Shown here: positions 40,848-49,181 of the stretch, piece by piece | How the letters are laid out: each line of letters begins with the position of its first letter | How positions within the stretch are numbered: the first letter of the stretch is position 1 | Assembly: GCF_009671205.1 (NCBI RefSeq) | Contig: NZ_CP045309.1 | Location: 5,084,001 to 5,148,000, forward strand | DNA from: Micromonospora terminaliae | GTDB taxonomy: Bacteria; Actinomycetota; Actinomycetes; Mycobacteriales; Micromonosporaceae | Direction: 5' to 3' | Length of the DNA stretch: 64,000 bases | Notes under the pieces: generated by a model | What the model saw: the letters and a program-made list of their open reading frames with translations, nothing else | Databases searched by the model: none | Told to the model about the DNA's origin: nothing | Position numbers and translations under genes: made by a program

Positions 40848-41615
40848 TCAGCCGGCGGCCGGCGGGGTCCAGCCGAAGTGCGGCGGCCGGCGTTCCGTCA
40901 CCGCCGCGATCCCCTCGCGGGCCTCGCCGCTCTCCCGGACCTGCGCGTGCCACCAGGCGATCCGGTCGGCGTCGGCGCGCCCGTCGACGATCTCCTTGGC
41001 CGCCGCCACGGTGAGCCGCGAACGCTCGGCGATGGCGCCGGTCAGCGCCGCCACCCGGGCCGCGAGCCCGTCAGCCGGCAGCACCTCGTCGACCAGCCCG
41101 ATCCGCAGCGCCCGCTCGGCGTCGACCAGCTCGCTCGTGAACAGCAGGTGCTTGGCCGCGGACGGCCCGACCAGCCGGGCCAGCCGCCGGGTGGTCGGCG
41201 CCGGATAGACCAGCCCCAGCCGCGCCGGGGGTACGCCGAACCGGGCGTCCGCCGCGGCGATGCGCAGGTCGCAGGCGACGGCGAGCTGGCAGCCGCCGCC
41301 GACGCAGGCGCCCTCGATCGCGGCCACGGTGGGCCGGCCGAACGCGGCCAGCCGCTCCTCGGCGGCCACGGCGATGCTGCCGTCCCCGGCCTCCAGCAGC
41401 TCGTCCAGGTCGCCCAGGTCGGCGCCGGCGCAGAAGGTGCCGCCGCCTCCGGTGAGCACGAGAACACGCACCGCCGGGTCGGCCTCCAGGCCGTCGAGCA
41501 GCACCGGGAGTTGCCGCCACATGGCCGGCGTCATGGCGTTGCGGCGGGCCGGGTTCCGGATGACGACGGTCGCCACCGGGCCGTCGACCGTGACGGTCAG
41601 TTCCGCGTCGGACAT
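40848..41615 (-). CDS. Enoyl-CoA hydratase/isomerase family protein
   Basis: 255 residues of the crotonase fold. NPARRNAMTPAMWRQLPVLL, the oxyanion-hole segment GTFCAGADLGDL, and VAAIEGACVGGGCQLAVACD then LRIAAADARFGVPPARLGLV are the usual landmarks. The Glu positions of classical hydratases are not both obvious, so the exact reaction is open. ATG 41615 has a TACGGT -10 box seven bases upstream. Confidence 0.92.
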   Translation of the reverse strand: MSDAELTVTVDGPVATVVIRNPARRNAMTPAMWRQLPVLLDGLEADPAVRVLVLTGGGGTFCAGADLGDLDELLEAGDGSIAVAAEERLAAFGRPTVAAIEGACVGGGCQLAVACDLRIAAADARFGVPPARLGLVYPAPTTRRLARLVGPSAAKHLLFTSELVDAERALRIGLVDEVLPADGLAARVAALTGAIAERSRLTVAAAKEIVDGRADADRIAWWHAQVRESGEAREGIAAVTERRPPHFGWTPPAAG

Positions 41616-41634
41616 GGCTCCGACCGTAACGGGC

Positions 41635-41675
41635 GGGGCCCGGTGACCACCCGCGTGGGGTGGCCGCCGGGCCCC
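41635..41675 (-). terminator. GC-rich hairpin downstream of the M4 protease gene
   Basis: GGGGCCCGG and CCGGGCCCC arms flank about 20 bases. It begins 18 bases after the protease stop codon at 41693 and has no U-tract. It lies just upstream of the enoyl-CoA hydratase promoter. Confidence 0.6.
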
Positions 41676-41692
41676 GGGATCGGGCGGTCAGG

Positions 41693-44089
41693 TCAGGAGA
41701 CGTTGACCGCGGTGTCGTCGATGACGAATGAGGTCTGCAGCGAGGAGTCCTCGGTGCCGGTGAACTTCAGGGTGACGGTCTGGCCGGCGTACGCGGCCAG
41801 GGAGAAGGACTTCTGGCTGTAGCCGCTGGCCTTGTTCAGGTTCGACCAGGTGCCCAGGGTGGCCAGCACGCTGCCGGAGGAGTTGAGCACCTGCGCGGTC
41901 AGCTTGTCGTACTGGACGCTGCTGGTGGTCTCGGCCGAGTCGATGTGCAGCCAGAACGTGAAGGTGTAGGAGGTGCAGCCGGCCGGCAGGCTCACCGACT
42001 GCGACAGCGTGTCGGTGTGGGTGCTGCCGTAGCCGTCGAGCCACGCGTTCCACGTGCCGCTACGTGGCGGCTGGCCGGAGGAGCCGTACTGCCCGATCAC
42101 ACCCGAACTCGACGACCACACCGTGTTGCCCGACTCGAAGCCCGGGTTGCCCAGCTTCTGGCCGGCGCCCGTGCAGCCACCGCCGGTGCCGTTCACGGTC
42201 AGCGTGTAGGTTGCCGAGTGGCTCACCGAGCCGGCGCCCGTGACGGTCACCGAGTAGGTGCCGGACGGGGTGCTCGCCGACGTGGTGATGGTGAGCGTGG
42301 ACGAGCCGCCCGAGGTCACCGAGGACGGGCTGAACGACGCGGTGGCGCCGCCCGGCAGGCCCGAGGCGGAGAACGTCACGGTCTGCGCGGTCCCGCTGGT
42401 GGTGGCGGTGGCGACGGTGGTGGAGACGGAACCGCCCGCCGTCACCGAGCCGGAGGTCGGGGAGAGCGAGACGGAGAAGTCGTTGCCGGTGGAGCCGCAG
42501 GGCGCGTCGTTGCCGGCCACGTTCACCGCGGTCCACGCCGCCTGGACGGTCTTGTACTCGGTGGAGCAGTTGCCGTACAGGTCGGTCGCCGCCTTGAGGG
42601 TGTAGGCCCGGGCGGTGTTGGACGGGGTGGTGGTGTTGACGTACGAGGTGTTCGAGGTGAAGTACACGTCGAGCGCCCGGTACCAGATCTTCTCGGCCTT
42701 GGCGCGACCGATGCCGGTCACGGCCGGCGCCGAGCCGCAGACCGGCGACGTGCCGTACGCGGTGGAGCCGGTGCCCTCGGCCAGGTTGAAGTAGAAGTGG
42801 TTGGCCACGCCGGACGAGTAGTGCACGTCCTTGTTCTTCGTGCTGGTGCTCCAGCAGGAGTCGGACGAGCCGTCCAGCGACGGGTTGTACATGTAGCGCA
42901 GCGGCGTACCGTTGCCGTTGATGTTGATCTTCTCGCCGACCTGGTAGTCACCCGGGTCGCTCGGCGCCGCGGCGTAGAACTCCACCATGTTGCCGAAGAT
43001 GTCGCTGGTGGCCTCGTTGAGGCCGCCCGGCTCACCGGAGTAGACGAGGCCGGAGAGCGCCTCGGTGACGCCGTGGCTCATCTCGTGGCCGGCGACGTCC
43101 AGCGAGACCAGCGGGCGGGAGTTGCCCGAGCCGTCGCCGTAGGTCATCTGGGACCCGTCCCAGAAGGCGTTGACGTAGTTGCTGCCGTAGTGCACGCGGC
43201 TCGGCACGCCCGAGCCGTTGCCGAAGATGCCGTTGCGGCCGTGGACGTTCTTGAAGTAGTCGAACGTCTTCGCGGCCCCGAAGTGCGCGTCGACGCCGGC
43301 CGACTGCCGGTTCGAGTTGGTGCCGCTGCCCCAGTTGTTGTCGGGGTCGGTGAAGGTGGTGCAGGTGCCTCCGGTGGTGTTGTTCATGTCGCAGGTCCGG
43401 CCGTTGCCGTGCGACGGGTCCACCATCTGGTAGGTGCTGCCGGAGAGCGTCGTGTCGATGCTGACCGTGCCGGTGTAGATGCCCTGGCCGCTGCCGACCA
43501 CCGTCACGATCTCGTCGTAGGAGCCGATCACCGCGCCCGTGGTCGCGTCCGTGAGGACGTGCAGCTTCGAGGGCGTCTGCTTGTCCGCCTGCCAGCCGGT
43601 GGCGACCGTCTCCCAGGCCAGCCGCCCGCGGCCCGAGCTCGCGTCGACGAAGAGCTCCGGGGCACCCACCGAGGTGAGCGAGCCGGAGAACGCCTTGCGC
43701 GCGCTGGCCCTGGCCGCGGCCGCGCTCACCTTGGCGGTGGTGCCCAGCGTGAGCGGTGCGGCGAGGCCGACCGAGGTGCCGGCCAGCGTGCCGTTCGGGG
43801 CGGTGTGGATGACGAAGTCACCGCCGTAGACGCGCAGGCCGTGGTAGGTCCGGGTGTAACGGGTGTGGGTGGCCCCGGAGGAGTCCACGCGGGTGCGGAC
43901 GGCCTGGTACGTCTCCCCGCTGGCGCCCTGGACGGCACCGGGGTTGGCGCGGAGCAGGCTCTCCGCCCGGGTTGCGGCGGACTCGGGGGACGGGGCGCTC
44001 GGGGTTGCCGCGTGCGCCGTGGTGGTGACGCAGGCCAGCACGCCGCTGGTGAGCAGCGCTGCGCTGACGGCGGCGAGGGTTCTTTTCAC
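41693..44089 (-). CDS. Secreted M4 (thermolysin-like) metallopeptidase
   Basis: 798 residues. Signal peptide to about residue 27 (cleavage after AHA), FTP/PepSY propeptide to about 195, then the M4 catalytic domain with zinc motif HEMSH (335-339), Glu 359 in GGLNEATSDIFG and a later SSGVANHFYFNLAEG that carries the catalytic His region. After about 545 there is an Ig-like domain (SVSLSPTSGSVTAGGSVSTT) and a C-terminal jelly-roll-like module (about 645-798) of the kind that aids substrate binding. The GTG start has an AGGAGG site. It is divergent from an emfourin-like lipoprotein. Exported endopeptidase. Confidence 0.95.
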   Translation of the reverse strand: MKRTLAAVSAALLTSGVLACVTTTAHAATPSAPSPESAATRAESLLRANPGAVQGASGETYQAVRTRVDSSGATHTRYTRTYHGLRVYGGDFVIHTAPNGTLAGTSVGLAAPLTLGTTAKVSAAAARASARKAFSGSLTSVGAPELFVDASSGRGRLAWETVATGWQADKQTPSKLHVLTDATTGAVIGSYDEIVTVVGSGQGIYTGTVSIDTTLSGSTYQMVDPSHGNGRTCDMNNTTGGTCTTFTDPDNNWGSGTNSNRQSAGVDAHFGAAKTFDYFKNVHGRNGIFGNGSGVPSRVHYGSNYVNAFWDGSQMTYGDGSGNSRPLVSLDVAGHEMSHGVTEALSGLVYSGEPGGLNEATSDIFGNMVEFYAAAPSDPGDYQVGEKININGNGTPLRYMYNPSLDGSSDSCWSTSTKNKDVHYSSGVANHFYFNLAEGTGSTAYGTSPVCGSAPAVTGIGRAKAEKIWYRALDVYFTSNTSYVNTTTPSNTARAYTLKAATDLYGNCSTEYKTVQAAWTAVNVAGNDAPCGSTGNDFSVSLSPTSGSVTAGGSVSTTVATATTSGTAQTVTFSASGLPGGATASFSPSSVTSGGSSTLTITTSASTPSGTYSVTVTGAGSVSHSATYTLTVNGTGGGCTGAGQKLGNPGFESGNTVWSSSSGVIGQYGSSGQPPRSGTWNAWLDGYGSTHTDTLSQSVSLPAGCTSYTFTFWLHIDSAETTSSVQYDKLTAQVLNSSGSVLATLGTWSNLNKASGYSQKSFSLAAYAGQTVTLKFTGTEDSSLQTSFVIDDTAVNVS

Positions 44090-44259
44090 GGGCCCTCCTG
44101 GAGGGGGAAGTTGTGACGGGGGTAGTCACTGATGTAGATATAGCGATACATCGAAGAACGTGAAAGGGTGCGAGCGCTTTCCTGCCGGAGACACTGTCCG
44201 TTCGGACGATGCGACGGAGCGTGTCGGAACCGGGCGGCCCCGCCGTGCGTCCGATCGGC
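44090..44259. promoter_or_regulatory. Divergent control region of the protease/inhibitor pair
   Basis: Contains GTGAC-7-GTCAC (44113-44129), the imperfect palindrome TGTAGATATAGCGATACA (44133-44150), which has AT-rich -10-like character on the minus strand, and GAGCGCTTTC (44173-44182), close to LacI-family operators with an AGCGCT core. At least the first two lie within the probable protease promoter. Confidence 0.5.
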
Positions 44260-44712
44260 ATGAGAGCCACCCCCGTCGCGGCGACCCTCCTCGCCGCGCT
44301 TCTCGCCCCGCTCGCCGGCTGCGCCCGGGACGACGGCGCGGCCGCGACCGACGGCCCGGCGCCCACCACCGCCGTGCCGGTGGTGCTGACGAAGTCCGGC
44401 GGCATCGTCGGGCTCCAGGACACCGTCACGGTGCAGCCCGACGGCCGGTGGACCCGCGTCGACCGCGCCGGCGCCTCCCGCACCGGCCGGCTCAGCGACG
44501 CCGACCTCGATCGGCTGCGGCACCTCGCCACCGACTCGCGGCTGGCCGCCGAGGCCGCCGTCACCATCCCGGCGACCATGTGCGCGGACGCGTTCAGCTA
44601 CCGGCTCACCGTCGGCCCGACCATGTCGAGCTACGTGGACTGCCCGCCGGACGCCACCCCGCCGCCCGCCACGTCGGCCGTGGTCGACCTGCTCACGCGC
44701 GCCACGGGCTGA
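44260..44712 (+). CDS. Emfourin-like lipoprotein (probable M4 protease inhibitor)
   Basis: 150 residues. It has a lipoprotein signal peptide with lipobox LAGC (Cys 21), a short acidic/Pro linker, then a domain with LTKSGGIVGLQDTVTVQPDG, RLSDADLDRLRHLATDSRLA and AFSYRLTVGPTMSSYVDCPP. The SGGxxGL opening and overall shape resemble emfourin, the small inhibitor encoded beside M4 proteases such as protealysin. Divergence from the M4 gene supports this role: a membrane-anchored inhibitor protecting the cell surface. ATG 44260 is chosen because the signal peptide starts there. Confidence 0.72.
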   Translation: MRATPVAATLLAALLAPLAGCARDDGAAATDGPAPTTAVPVVLTKSGGIVGLQDTVTVQPDGRWTRVDRAGASRTGRLSDADLDRLRHLATDSRLAAEAAVTIPATMCADAFSYRLTVGPTMSSYVDCPPDATPPPATSAVVDLLTRATG

Positions 44713-44718
44713 CCGGGC

Positions 44719-45330
44719 TCAGATGAGGTAGTGCTCCGGGAGGCCCGTGGCGCGGAGTTCCGGGGGAAGGTGGGCGACGTCGTTGTGGGCGATCAACGCC
44801 GGCGGGAGGCCCGGGGCGTAGCGGATGACGGTCAGGCCGGCGTTCTGGTGGTTCAGACCGATCCAGCGCCGTTCCGGGGCCTCCAGGGCGTGGCGGACCA
44901 GCCACCCGACCAGGAAGTTGTGCGTGACGATCAGCTCGCGTACGTCGCCCTCGTCGGGCGGGGTCGCGAAGCGGGCCACCGCCTCCGCCGTCACGCGCGG
45001 TCCGTCGACCCGCTCGCGCTCGGTGAACGCGGCGAGGAATTCCGCGTACCGGTCGGGCAGGCCGGCCGGATCGGTGTCGTGCGGCAGGTGGTCCCCGGCC
45101 CGGTCGTCGGCGTACACGGGAACACCCGGCAGTGCGGCGGCGACCAGCGCGGCCGTCTCGGCGGCGCGGCGTGCCGGCCCGTGGTGGACGGCGGCGAAGT
45201 CGGCGCCGCGCAGACGCTCGCCCAGCAGCGTCGCCTGCCGGCGCCCGCGCGCCGACAGGCCGGTGTCCGCCTCCTCTTCCGGCCGGTCCTGTTCGGCGTG
45301 GCGGACCAGGTAGAGCAGGCGGCTGGGCAT
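44719..45330 (-). CDS. Histidine phosphatase (phosphoglycerate-mutase-like) family protein
   Basis: 203 residues. The catalytic RHA motif is LLYLVRHAEQDRPEEEADTG, followed by LSARGRRQATLLGERLRG, HHGPARRAAETAALVAA and the second catalytic His in ELIVTHNFLVGWLVRHALEA. The substrate is unknown. ATG 45330 with GGAGG eight bases upstream is preferred over GTG 45339. It converges on the lipoprotein gene, with a six-base gap between stops. Confidence 0.9.
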   Translation of the reverse strand: MPSRLLYLVRHAEQDRPEEEADTGLSARGRRQATLLGERLRGADFAAVHHGPARRAAETAALVAAALPGVPVYADDRAGDHLPHDTDPAGLPDRYAEFLAAFTERERVDGPRVTAEAVARFATPPDEGDVRELIVTHNFLVGWLVRHALEAPERRWIGLNHQNAGLTVIRYAPGLPPALIAHNDVAHLPPELRATGLPEHYLI

Positions 45331-45342
45331 CCGGGGCACCTC

Positions 45343-45388
45343 CGGGGTCGGGGCGAGAGGCGAGACTAACCGCTCGCTCCCGACCCCG
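45343..45388 (-). terminator. Hairpin downstream of the VOC gene
   Basis: CGGGGTCGGG (45343-45352) pairs with CCCGACCCCG (45379-45388), with GCGAG/CTCGC inside. It starts 12 bases after the VOC stop at 45401 and ends before the phosphatase ribosome site. Confidence 0.65.
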
Positions 45389-45400
45389 TGGGCCCGCTCG

Positions 45401-45820
45401 TCAGGCGCGGGGGTTCATCTGACCGATGCGGATCCGGTTGCCGAAGGGGTCGCGGATCCCGAAGTCGATCCCGTACGGCCGCTCGGTCGGCTCGTCGGTG
45501 ACGTCCACGCCCTTGGCCACCAGGTCCTCGAAGGCCTTGCGCGCGTCGTCCGTGGTGAGGCAGAGCCAGCCGCTCATGGCGCCCTTGGTCAGCAGCTCCC
45601 GGACCCGCTCGGCGGTGGCCGGGTCGAGGGCCGGCGGCCCGGGCTTCTCCAGCAGGATCTCGTGCTCCGGGTCGCCCGGCACGTTGACCGTGAGCCACCG
45701 CATGAAGCCGAGGTCCTGGTCGGTGTTCACCTCGAGGCCGAGCTTGCCGACGTAGAAGTCGAGCGCCTCGTCCTGGTCGAGGACGTAGATCTGGGAGCGG
45801 GAAATCGAGGTCATCGTCAT
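45401..45820 (-). CDS. VOC (glyoxalase/bleomycin-resistance fold) family protein
   Basis: 139 residues with the paired beta-alpha-beta-beta-beta pattern of VOC proteins: QIYVLDQDEALDFYVGKLGL, FMRWLTVNVPGDPEHEILLE, then WLCLTTDDARKAFEDLVAKG and YGIDFGIRDPFGNRIRIGQM. Metal-ligand positions are plausible but the reaction is unknown. ATG 45820 has a TAGCGT -10 box seven bases upstream, so it is probably leaderless and separately transcribed from the AraC/sigma pair. Confidence 0.92.
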   Translation of the reverse strand: MTMTSISRSQIYVLDQDEALDFYVGKLGLEVNTDQDLGFMRWLTVNVPGDPEHEILLEKPGPPALDPATAERVRELLTKGAMSGWLCLTTDDARKAFEDLVAKGVDVTDEPTERPYGIDFGIRDPFGNRIRIGQMNPRA

Positions 45821-45855
45821 GGCTGAAACGCTAGAGGAGGACGCTGACCTGCTGC

Positions 45856-46281
45856 TTATCCAAAAGTGACGGGTTCACCCGCCGTCGTGCTCGGCCGCAT
45901 CCACGCCTTGGTGAAACAACTCGGCACGTTCGCCGCCACCGCCGCCTTGCGACGCCGGTAGGCCGACGGTGACTCGCCGACGATGTCGCGGAAGGTCCGG
46001 CTGAACGTGCCGAGGCTGCCGAAGCCGACCAGGTGGCAGATCTCGGTGACCGGCTGGTCGGTCTGCACCAGCAGGTACATGGCCCGCTCGACGCGCCGCC
46101 GTTGCAGGTAGCGGTGCGGCGTCTCGCCGAAGGTGGCCCGGAAGGTGCGGATGAAGTGCGCCGCCGAGACGTGCGCGATGCGGGCCAGCGCCGGCACGTC
46201 GAGCGGCTCCGCGTACGCCCGGTCCATGGCGTCCCGGGCGCGCAGCATCGCCCGGTTCGACTCCTCGACGGCCCGGCTCAC
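45856..46281 (-). CDS. AraC-family transcriptional regulator (DNA-binding domain only)
   Basis: 141 residues. Both helix-turn-helix units of the AraC domain are present: DVPALARIAHVSAAHFIRTF then ATFGETPHRYLQRRRVERAM, and TEICHLVGFGSLGTFSRTFR with IVGESPSAYRRRK. No sensor domain is attached. GTG 46281 overlaps the stop of the sigma factor gene (GTGA), so the two are co-translated. It may act with the sigma factor on shared targets. Confidence 0.9.
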   Translation of the reverse strand: MSRAVEESNRAMLRARDAMDRAYAEPLDVPALARIAHVSAAHFIRTFRATFGETPHRYLQRRRVERAMYLLVQTDQPVTEICHLVGFGSLGTFSRTFRDIVGESPSAYRRRKAAVAANVPSCFTKAWMRPSTTAGEPVTFG

Positions 46282-47144
46282 CCCACCACCAGCTCGAGCG
46301 CGCGGAGCTGCTCGGGATCGGCCACCGTCTCGATGCCGATGATCCGGTCGGTGACCGTGAAGCTGAGCGCGATGCGGACCCGGCCGTCCACGACCACCAC
46401 GGCGCCGGGCAGCCCGTCCACGAACGCGGGGACGGCGGCCTGGGCCCGGCCGTTGAAGAAGTCGGCCACCACCGAGGAGCCACGCGCCTCCGCGGTGCCA
46501 CCCATCCGCACGGCCGCGGCGTCCGCACGCAGCACCACGCACGGGTCGAGGAGGCTGACCAGGTCGTCGAAGCGCCCTTCCCGGGACGCGGCGAGGAACG
46601 CCTCCACCACCCGACGCTGGCGGGCGGGGTCGGTGACCGGGTCGGCCGACCGGGTCTGCACCCGGCGGCGGGCCCGGCTGGCGATCTGCCGCACCGCCGG
46701 GGTGCTGCGCTCCACCACCGGCGCGATCTCCTCGAAGGAGACGGCGAACATGTCGTGCAGCACGAACACCAGCCGCTCGGTGGGGCCGAGGGTGGTCAGC
46801 ACCACCTCCAGCGCCCGGCCGACCGACTCGGCGAGCAGCGCCTCCTGCTCCGGGTCGCGGCCGCCGACCGCCTCGCCCGCCGGCTCGTCGCCCGCCTCGC
46901 CGGTGACCTCCTCGCGCCGCGCACTGGCCGAGCGCAGCCGGTCCAGGCAGACCCGGCCCACCGCGGTGGTCAACCACCCGGGCAGATTGTCGATGGCGCC
47001 GACGTCGGCTCGGCTCAGGCGGAGCCAGGTGTCCTGCACGGCGTCCTCGGCCTCGGCGGCGGACCCGAGCATCCGGTGGGCCACCGCCCGCAGGCGGGGG
47101 CGCTGTTCCTCGAAGCTGCGGACCAACAGGTCGGTGTCGCTCAC
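46278..47144 (-). CDS. ECF41-type RNA polymerase sigma factor with SnoaL-like extension
   Basis: 288 residues. Sigma region 2 is RPRLRAVAHRMLGSAAEAED then AVQDTWLRL, and region 4 is PTERLVFVLHDMFAVSFEEI then APVVERSTPAVRQIASRARR. A C-terminal SnoaL-like domain (about 175-288) ends in ADPEQLRAL, reminiscent of the NPDKL motif of ECF41 factors, which use this fused domain instead of an anti-sigma. It is divergent from a carboxymuconolactone-decarboxylase gene, the usual ECF41 target. GTG 47144 is the start. Confidence 0.93.
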   Translation of the reverse strand: MSDTDLLVRSFEEQRPRLRAVAHRMLGSAAEAEDAVQDTWLRLSRADVGAIDNLPGWLTTAVGRVCLDRLRSASARREEVTGEAGDEPAGEAVGGRDPEQEALLAESVGRALEVVLTTLGPTERLVFVLHDMFAVSFEEIAPVVERSTPAVRQIASRARRRVQTRSADPVTDPARQRRVVEAFLAASREGRFDDLVSLLDPCVVLRADAAAVRMGGTAEARGSSVVADFFNGRAQAAVPAFVDGLPGAVVVVDGRVRIALSFTVTDRIIGIETVADPEQLRALELVVG

Positions 47145-47187
47145 GGCCTCGCCATCCCCACGACCTCCGGGTGACCACCGTCACATC

Positions 47188-47214
47188 TGTCACGCCGCCG
47201 GTCCGGCCCTCGAC
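47188..47214 (+). promoter_or_regulatory. ECF41-type promoter for the CMD-family gene
   Basis: TGTCACG (47188-47194), 16-base spacer, CGAC (47211-47214), about 75 bases before ATG 47288. It differs by one base in each box from the ECF41 consensus TGTCACA-N16-CGTC. A second GTCACA motif (47180-47185) lies beside it. Confidence 0.65.
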
Positions 47215-47287
47215 AACCGGGTGACGGACGACGACAGCGGCCGCGCGGCGAACGCCGGCCAGCCTAACAGGACAGGACGGACCCAAG

Positions 47288-47752
47288 ATGTCTCTCGAGG
47301 CTCGCATCCAGAACCCGGCGGCTCTCCTCCCCGACGCCGTGAAGGCGGTCAACTTCCTCTACAAGGCGGCGCACTCGGCAGGCGTGCCCGCGACCACCCT
47401 GGAACTGGTCCACCTGCGGGCCAGCCAGATCAACGGCTGCAGCGCCTGCGTCGACTCGGGCGCGCGGAACGCCCGCAAGAACGGTGAGACCGAGGAGCGG
47501 CTCTTCGCGGTGGCCGTCTGGCGGGAGACGCCGTACTTCACCGACGCCGAGCGGGCCGCCCTCGCTCTGGCCGAGCACGCGACCCGGCTCGCCGACCGGA
47601 GTGACGCCGTGCCGGACGCGGTGTGGGACGAGGCGGCCCGGCACTTCGGCGAGAAGGAACTGGCGGCGCTCGTGCTCTGGATCGCCACCACCAACTTCTT
47701 CAACCGGATCAACGCCACGACGCGGCAGCCGGCCCCGCAGAACTGGGGCTGA
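47288..47752 (+). CDS. Carboxymuconolactone decarboxylase/AhpD-family protein
   Basis: 154 residues. The AhpD-like active-site motif is ELVHLRASQINGCSACVDSG (CxxC with nearby His/Glu), after an N-terminal LYKAAHSAGVPATTL helix, and it ends ALVLWIATTNFFNRINATTR. The family includes alkylhydroperoxidase-like reductases. The adjacent ECF41 sigma gene and a matching promoter make this its likely target, perhaps for handling reactive aldehydes or peroxides. ATG 47288 is the start. Confidence 0.94.
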   Translation: MSLEARIQNPAALLPDAVKAVNFLYKAAHSAGVPATTLELVHLRASQINGCSACVDSGARNARKNGETEERLFAVAVWRETPYFTDAERAALALAEHATRLADRSDAVPDAVWDEAARHFGEKELAALVLWIATTNFFNRINATTRQPAPQNWG

Positions 47753-47761
47753 CCCGACGAC

Positions 47762-47801
47762 CCGCGCGGGGCGGAGGTGTACGCACCGCCGCCCCGCGCG
47801 G
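47762..47801 (+). terminator. GC-rich hairpin after the CMD-family gene
   Basis: CCGCGCGGGGCGG (47762-47774) pairs perfectly with CCGCCCCGCGCGG (47789-47801) across a 14-base loop. It starts ten bases after the stop and has no U-tract. Confidence 0.7.
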
Positions 47802-47898
47802 ACACGGCCCCGCCGCCTGCCACTCGACGGCTCCCCCGAGGCCGGCTGAGCGCTGCCGCCGGATCGGCGTCCGCGCCGGACGGCGGGGTTTGTCGCCT

Positions 47899-48636
47899 AT
47901 GACGGCGGGGAAGCCGGAACGCATGCCCTCGTTCCGCGCACCCGGCAACAACTCCGACGCTGGTGACCGGGAGGAGCGACGCAGCACTCCGGTCGGTGCG
48001 GAGCGAGACCCCAAGCGGGTCGTCGCCTTCAGTGACGCGGTCATCGCCATCGCCGTCACGCTGCTCGTCCTGGAGATCCGCCCGCCCGAGGACACCCGGC
48101 ACCTCTGGCAGGGCCTCCGGGAACTGTGGCCCTCCTACGCGGCGTACTTCCTGACCTTCCTGCTCATCGGCCAGATGTGGGTGAACCACCACGTCATGTT
48201 CGACCACATCCGCTCCGCGGATCGGCTGGTCCTGCTCTTCAACACCCTCCTGCTGATGCAGATCGCCTTCCTGCCGTTCGCGTCCGCCGTGCTGGCCGGC
48301 GCCTTCGAGTCCGGCCACGGACAGCGGACCGCCGTCCTCTTCTACGGGATCGCCTACGAGGTGGCGGCGATCCTGTTCAACGTCATCTGGGAGTACGCGC
48401 GGCGCGGCCGCCGCCTCGTGGATCCGGACACCGACGCGGCTAGCGCGGCGGCGATCAGCAGGCGCTTCCGGCCGGCACCCGTGTGGATCGCCGTCGGGAC
48501 CCTCCTGGGCGCATGGCACCCCGTTCTCGGCGTGGCGGTGCTCGCCGCGTTCGTTCCGTTCTACTGGTGGCCGATCAAGGGCGAGATCGCCAGCATCAGA
48601 CGCGCGCGCGAGCACGCCGGCGGCGAACCCGCCTGA
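47899..48636 (+). CDS. TMEM175-family (DUF1211) membrane protein
   Basis: 245 residues, about six membrane helices. The family hallmark is in helix 1: RVVAFSDAVIAIAVTLLVLE (FSDAV motif). LTFLLIGQMWVNHHVMFDHI and LVLLFNTLLLMQIAFLPFAS follow. Bacterial TMEM175 proteins are K+-permeable channels lacking the usual filter; here the role is inferred only. ATG 47899 is chosen; ATG 47923 is possible. Confidence 0.88.
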   Translation: MTAGKPERMPSFRAPGNNSDAGDREERRSTPVGAERDPKRVVAFSDAVIAIAVTLLVLEIRPPEDTRHLWQGLRELWPSYAAYFLTFLLIGQMWVNHHVMFDHIRSADRLVLLFNTLLLMQIAFLPFASAVLAGAFESGHGQRTAVLFYGIAYEVAAILFNVIWEYARRGRRLVDPDTDAASAAAISRRFRPAPVWIAVGTLLGAWHPVLGVAVLAAFVPFYWWPIKGEIASIRRAREHAGGEPA

Positions 48637-48734
48637 GGTGGCTGAGCCGATCTAGTCTCCCCTCATGTGACCGGCAACCCCGCGTACCGGCACCATCTCG
48701 TCCACGAGGATCCGCCAGGATCGGTCGCTCGCCA

Positions 48735-48893
48735 TCAGGGATGGCCGGGCGGATGCTCCGGGGACTTCGGCTCGTCCGGTGGTGGCGATGGTGGTTGCCT
48801 CCAGCCGGACCCGTAAACCACAACCCAGTACACGACGAACGCCCCGAGGATGACGGCCAGAAAGACGCATGCGAGTCCCCCGGTTATGCCCAT
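48735..48893 (-). CDS. Small single-pass membrane protein (52 residues)
   Basis: ATG 48893 to TGA 48735 encodes MGITGG, a clear membrane helix LACVFLAVILGAFVVYWVVV (about residues 7-26), a short YGSGWRQ, and a Pro-rich soluble tail PPSPPPDEPKSPEHPPGHP. A near-consensus -10 box GATAAT (48907-48902) ends eight bases before the ATG, predicting a leaderless mRNA. The hydrophobic-then-Pro-rich pattern and promoter argue that it is real. Function unknown. Confidence 0.6.
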   Translation of the reverse strand: MGITGGLACVFLAVILGAFVVYWVVVYGSGWRQPPSPPPDEPKSPEHPPGHP

Positions 48894-49181
48894 ATCGTCA
48901 AATTATCGTGCTGGCACAGCGGGCGACTCGGTTTCGAGACCTGCTCGGTCAGGCGGGCGCCACCCGGCCGGTCGCACCTTTGTTCGATCAGGTTGTTGCC
49001 GGTGACGGCGGATTCACCAGCCCGACCGGTCGCGCCCGACAGCGCTCAACGGCAGGCGTCTGCCCGCACGTGCACCCCGCACCACGGCGGCAGGTCGGCT
49101 GCCCACACCCGCCAGCCGCCGGCGTCTCGCTGTCATCGGGCCGTCTCGCGACGGCCACCGCCGCGAAATGCCCGATGGAAT
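48894..49181. other. Spacer between the small membrane gene and tRNA-Thr
   Basis: No credible coding region, RNA or repeat is seen beyond the promoter of the small gene at the left end. Confidence 0.4.
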
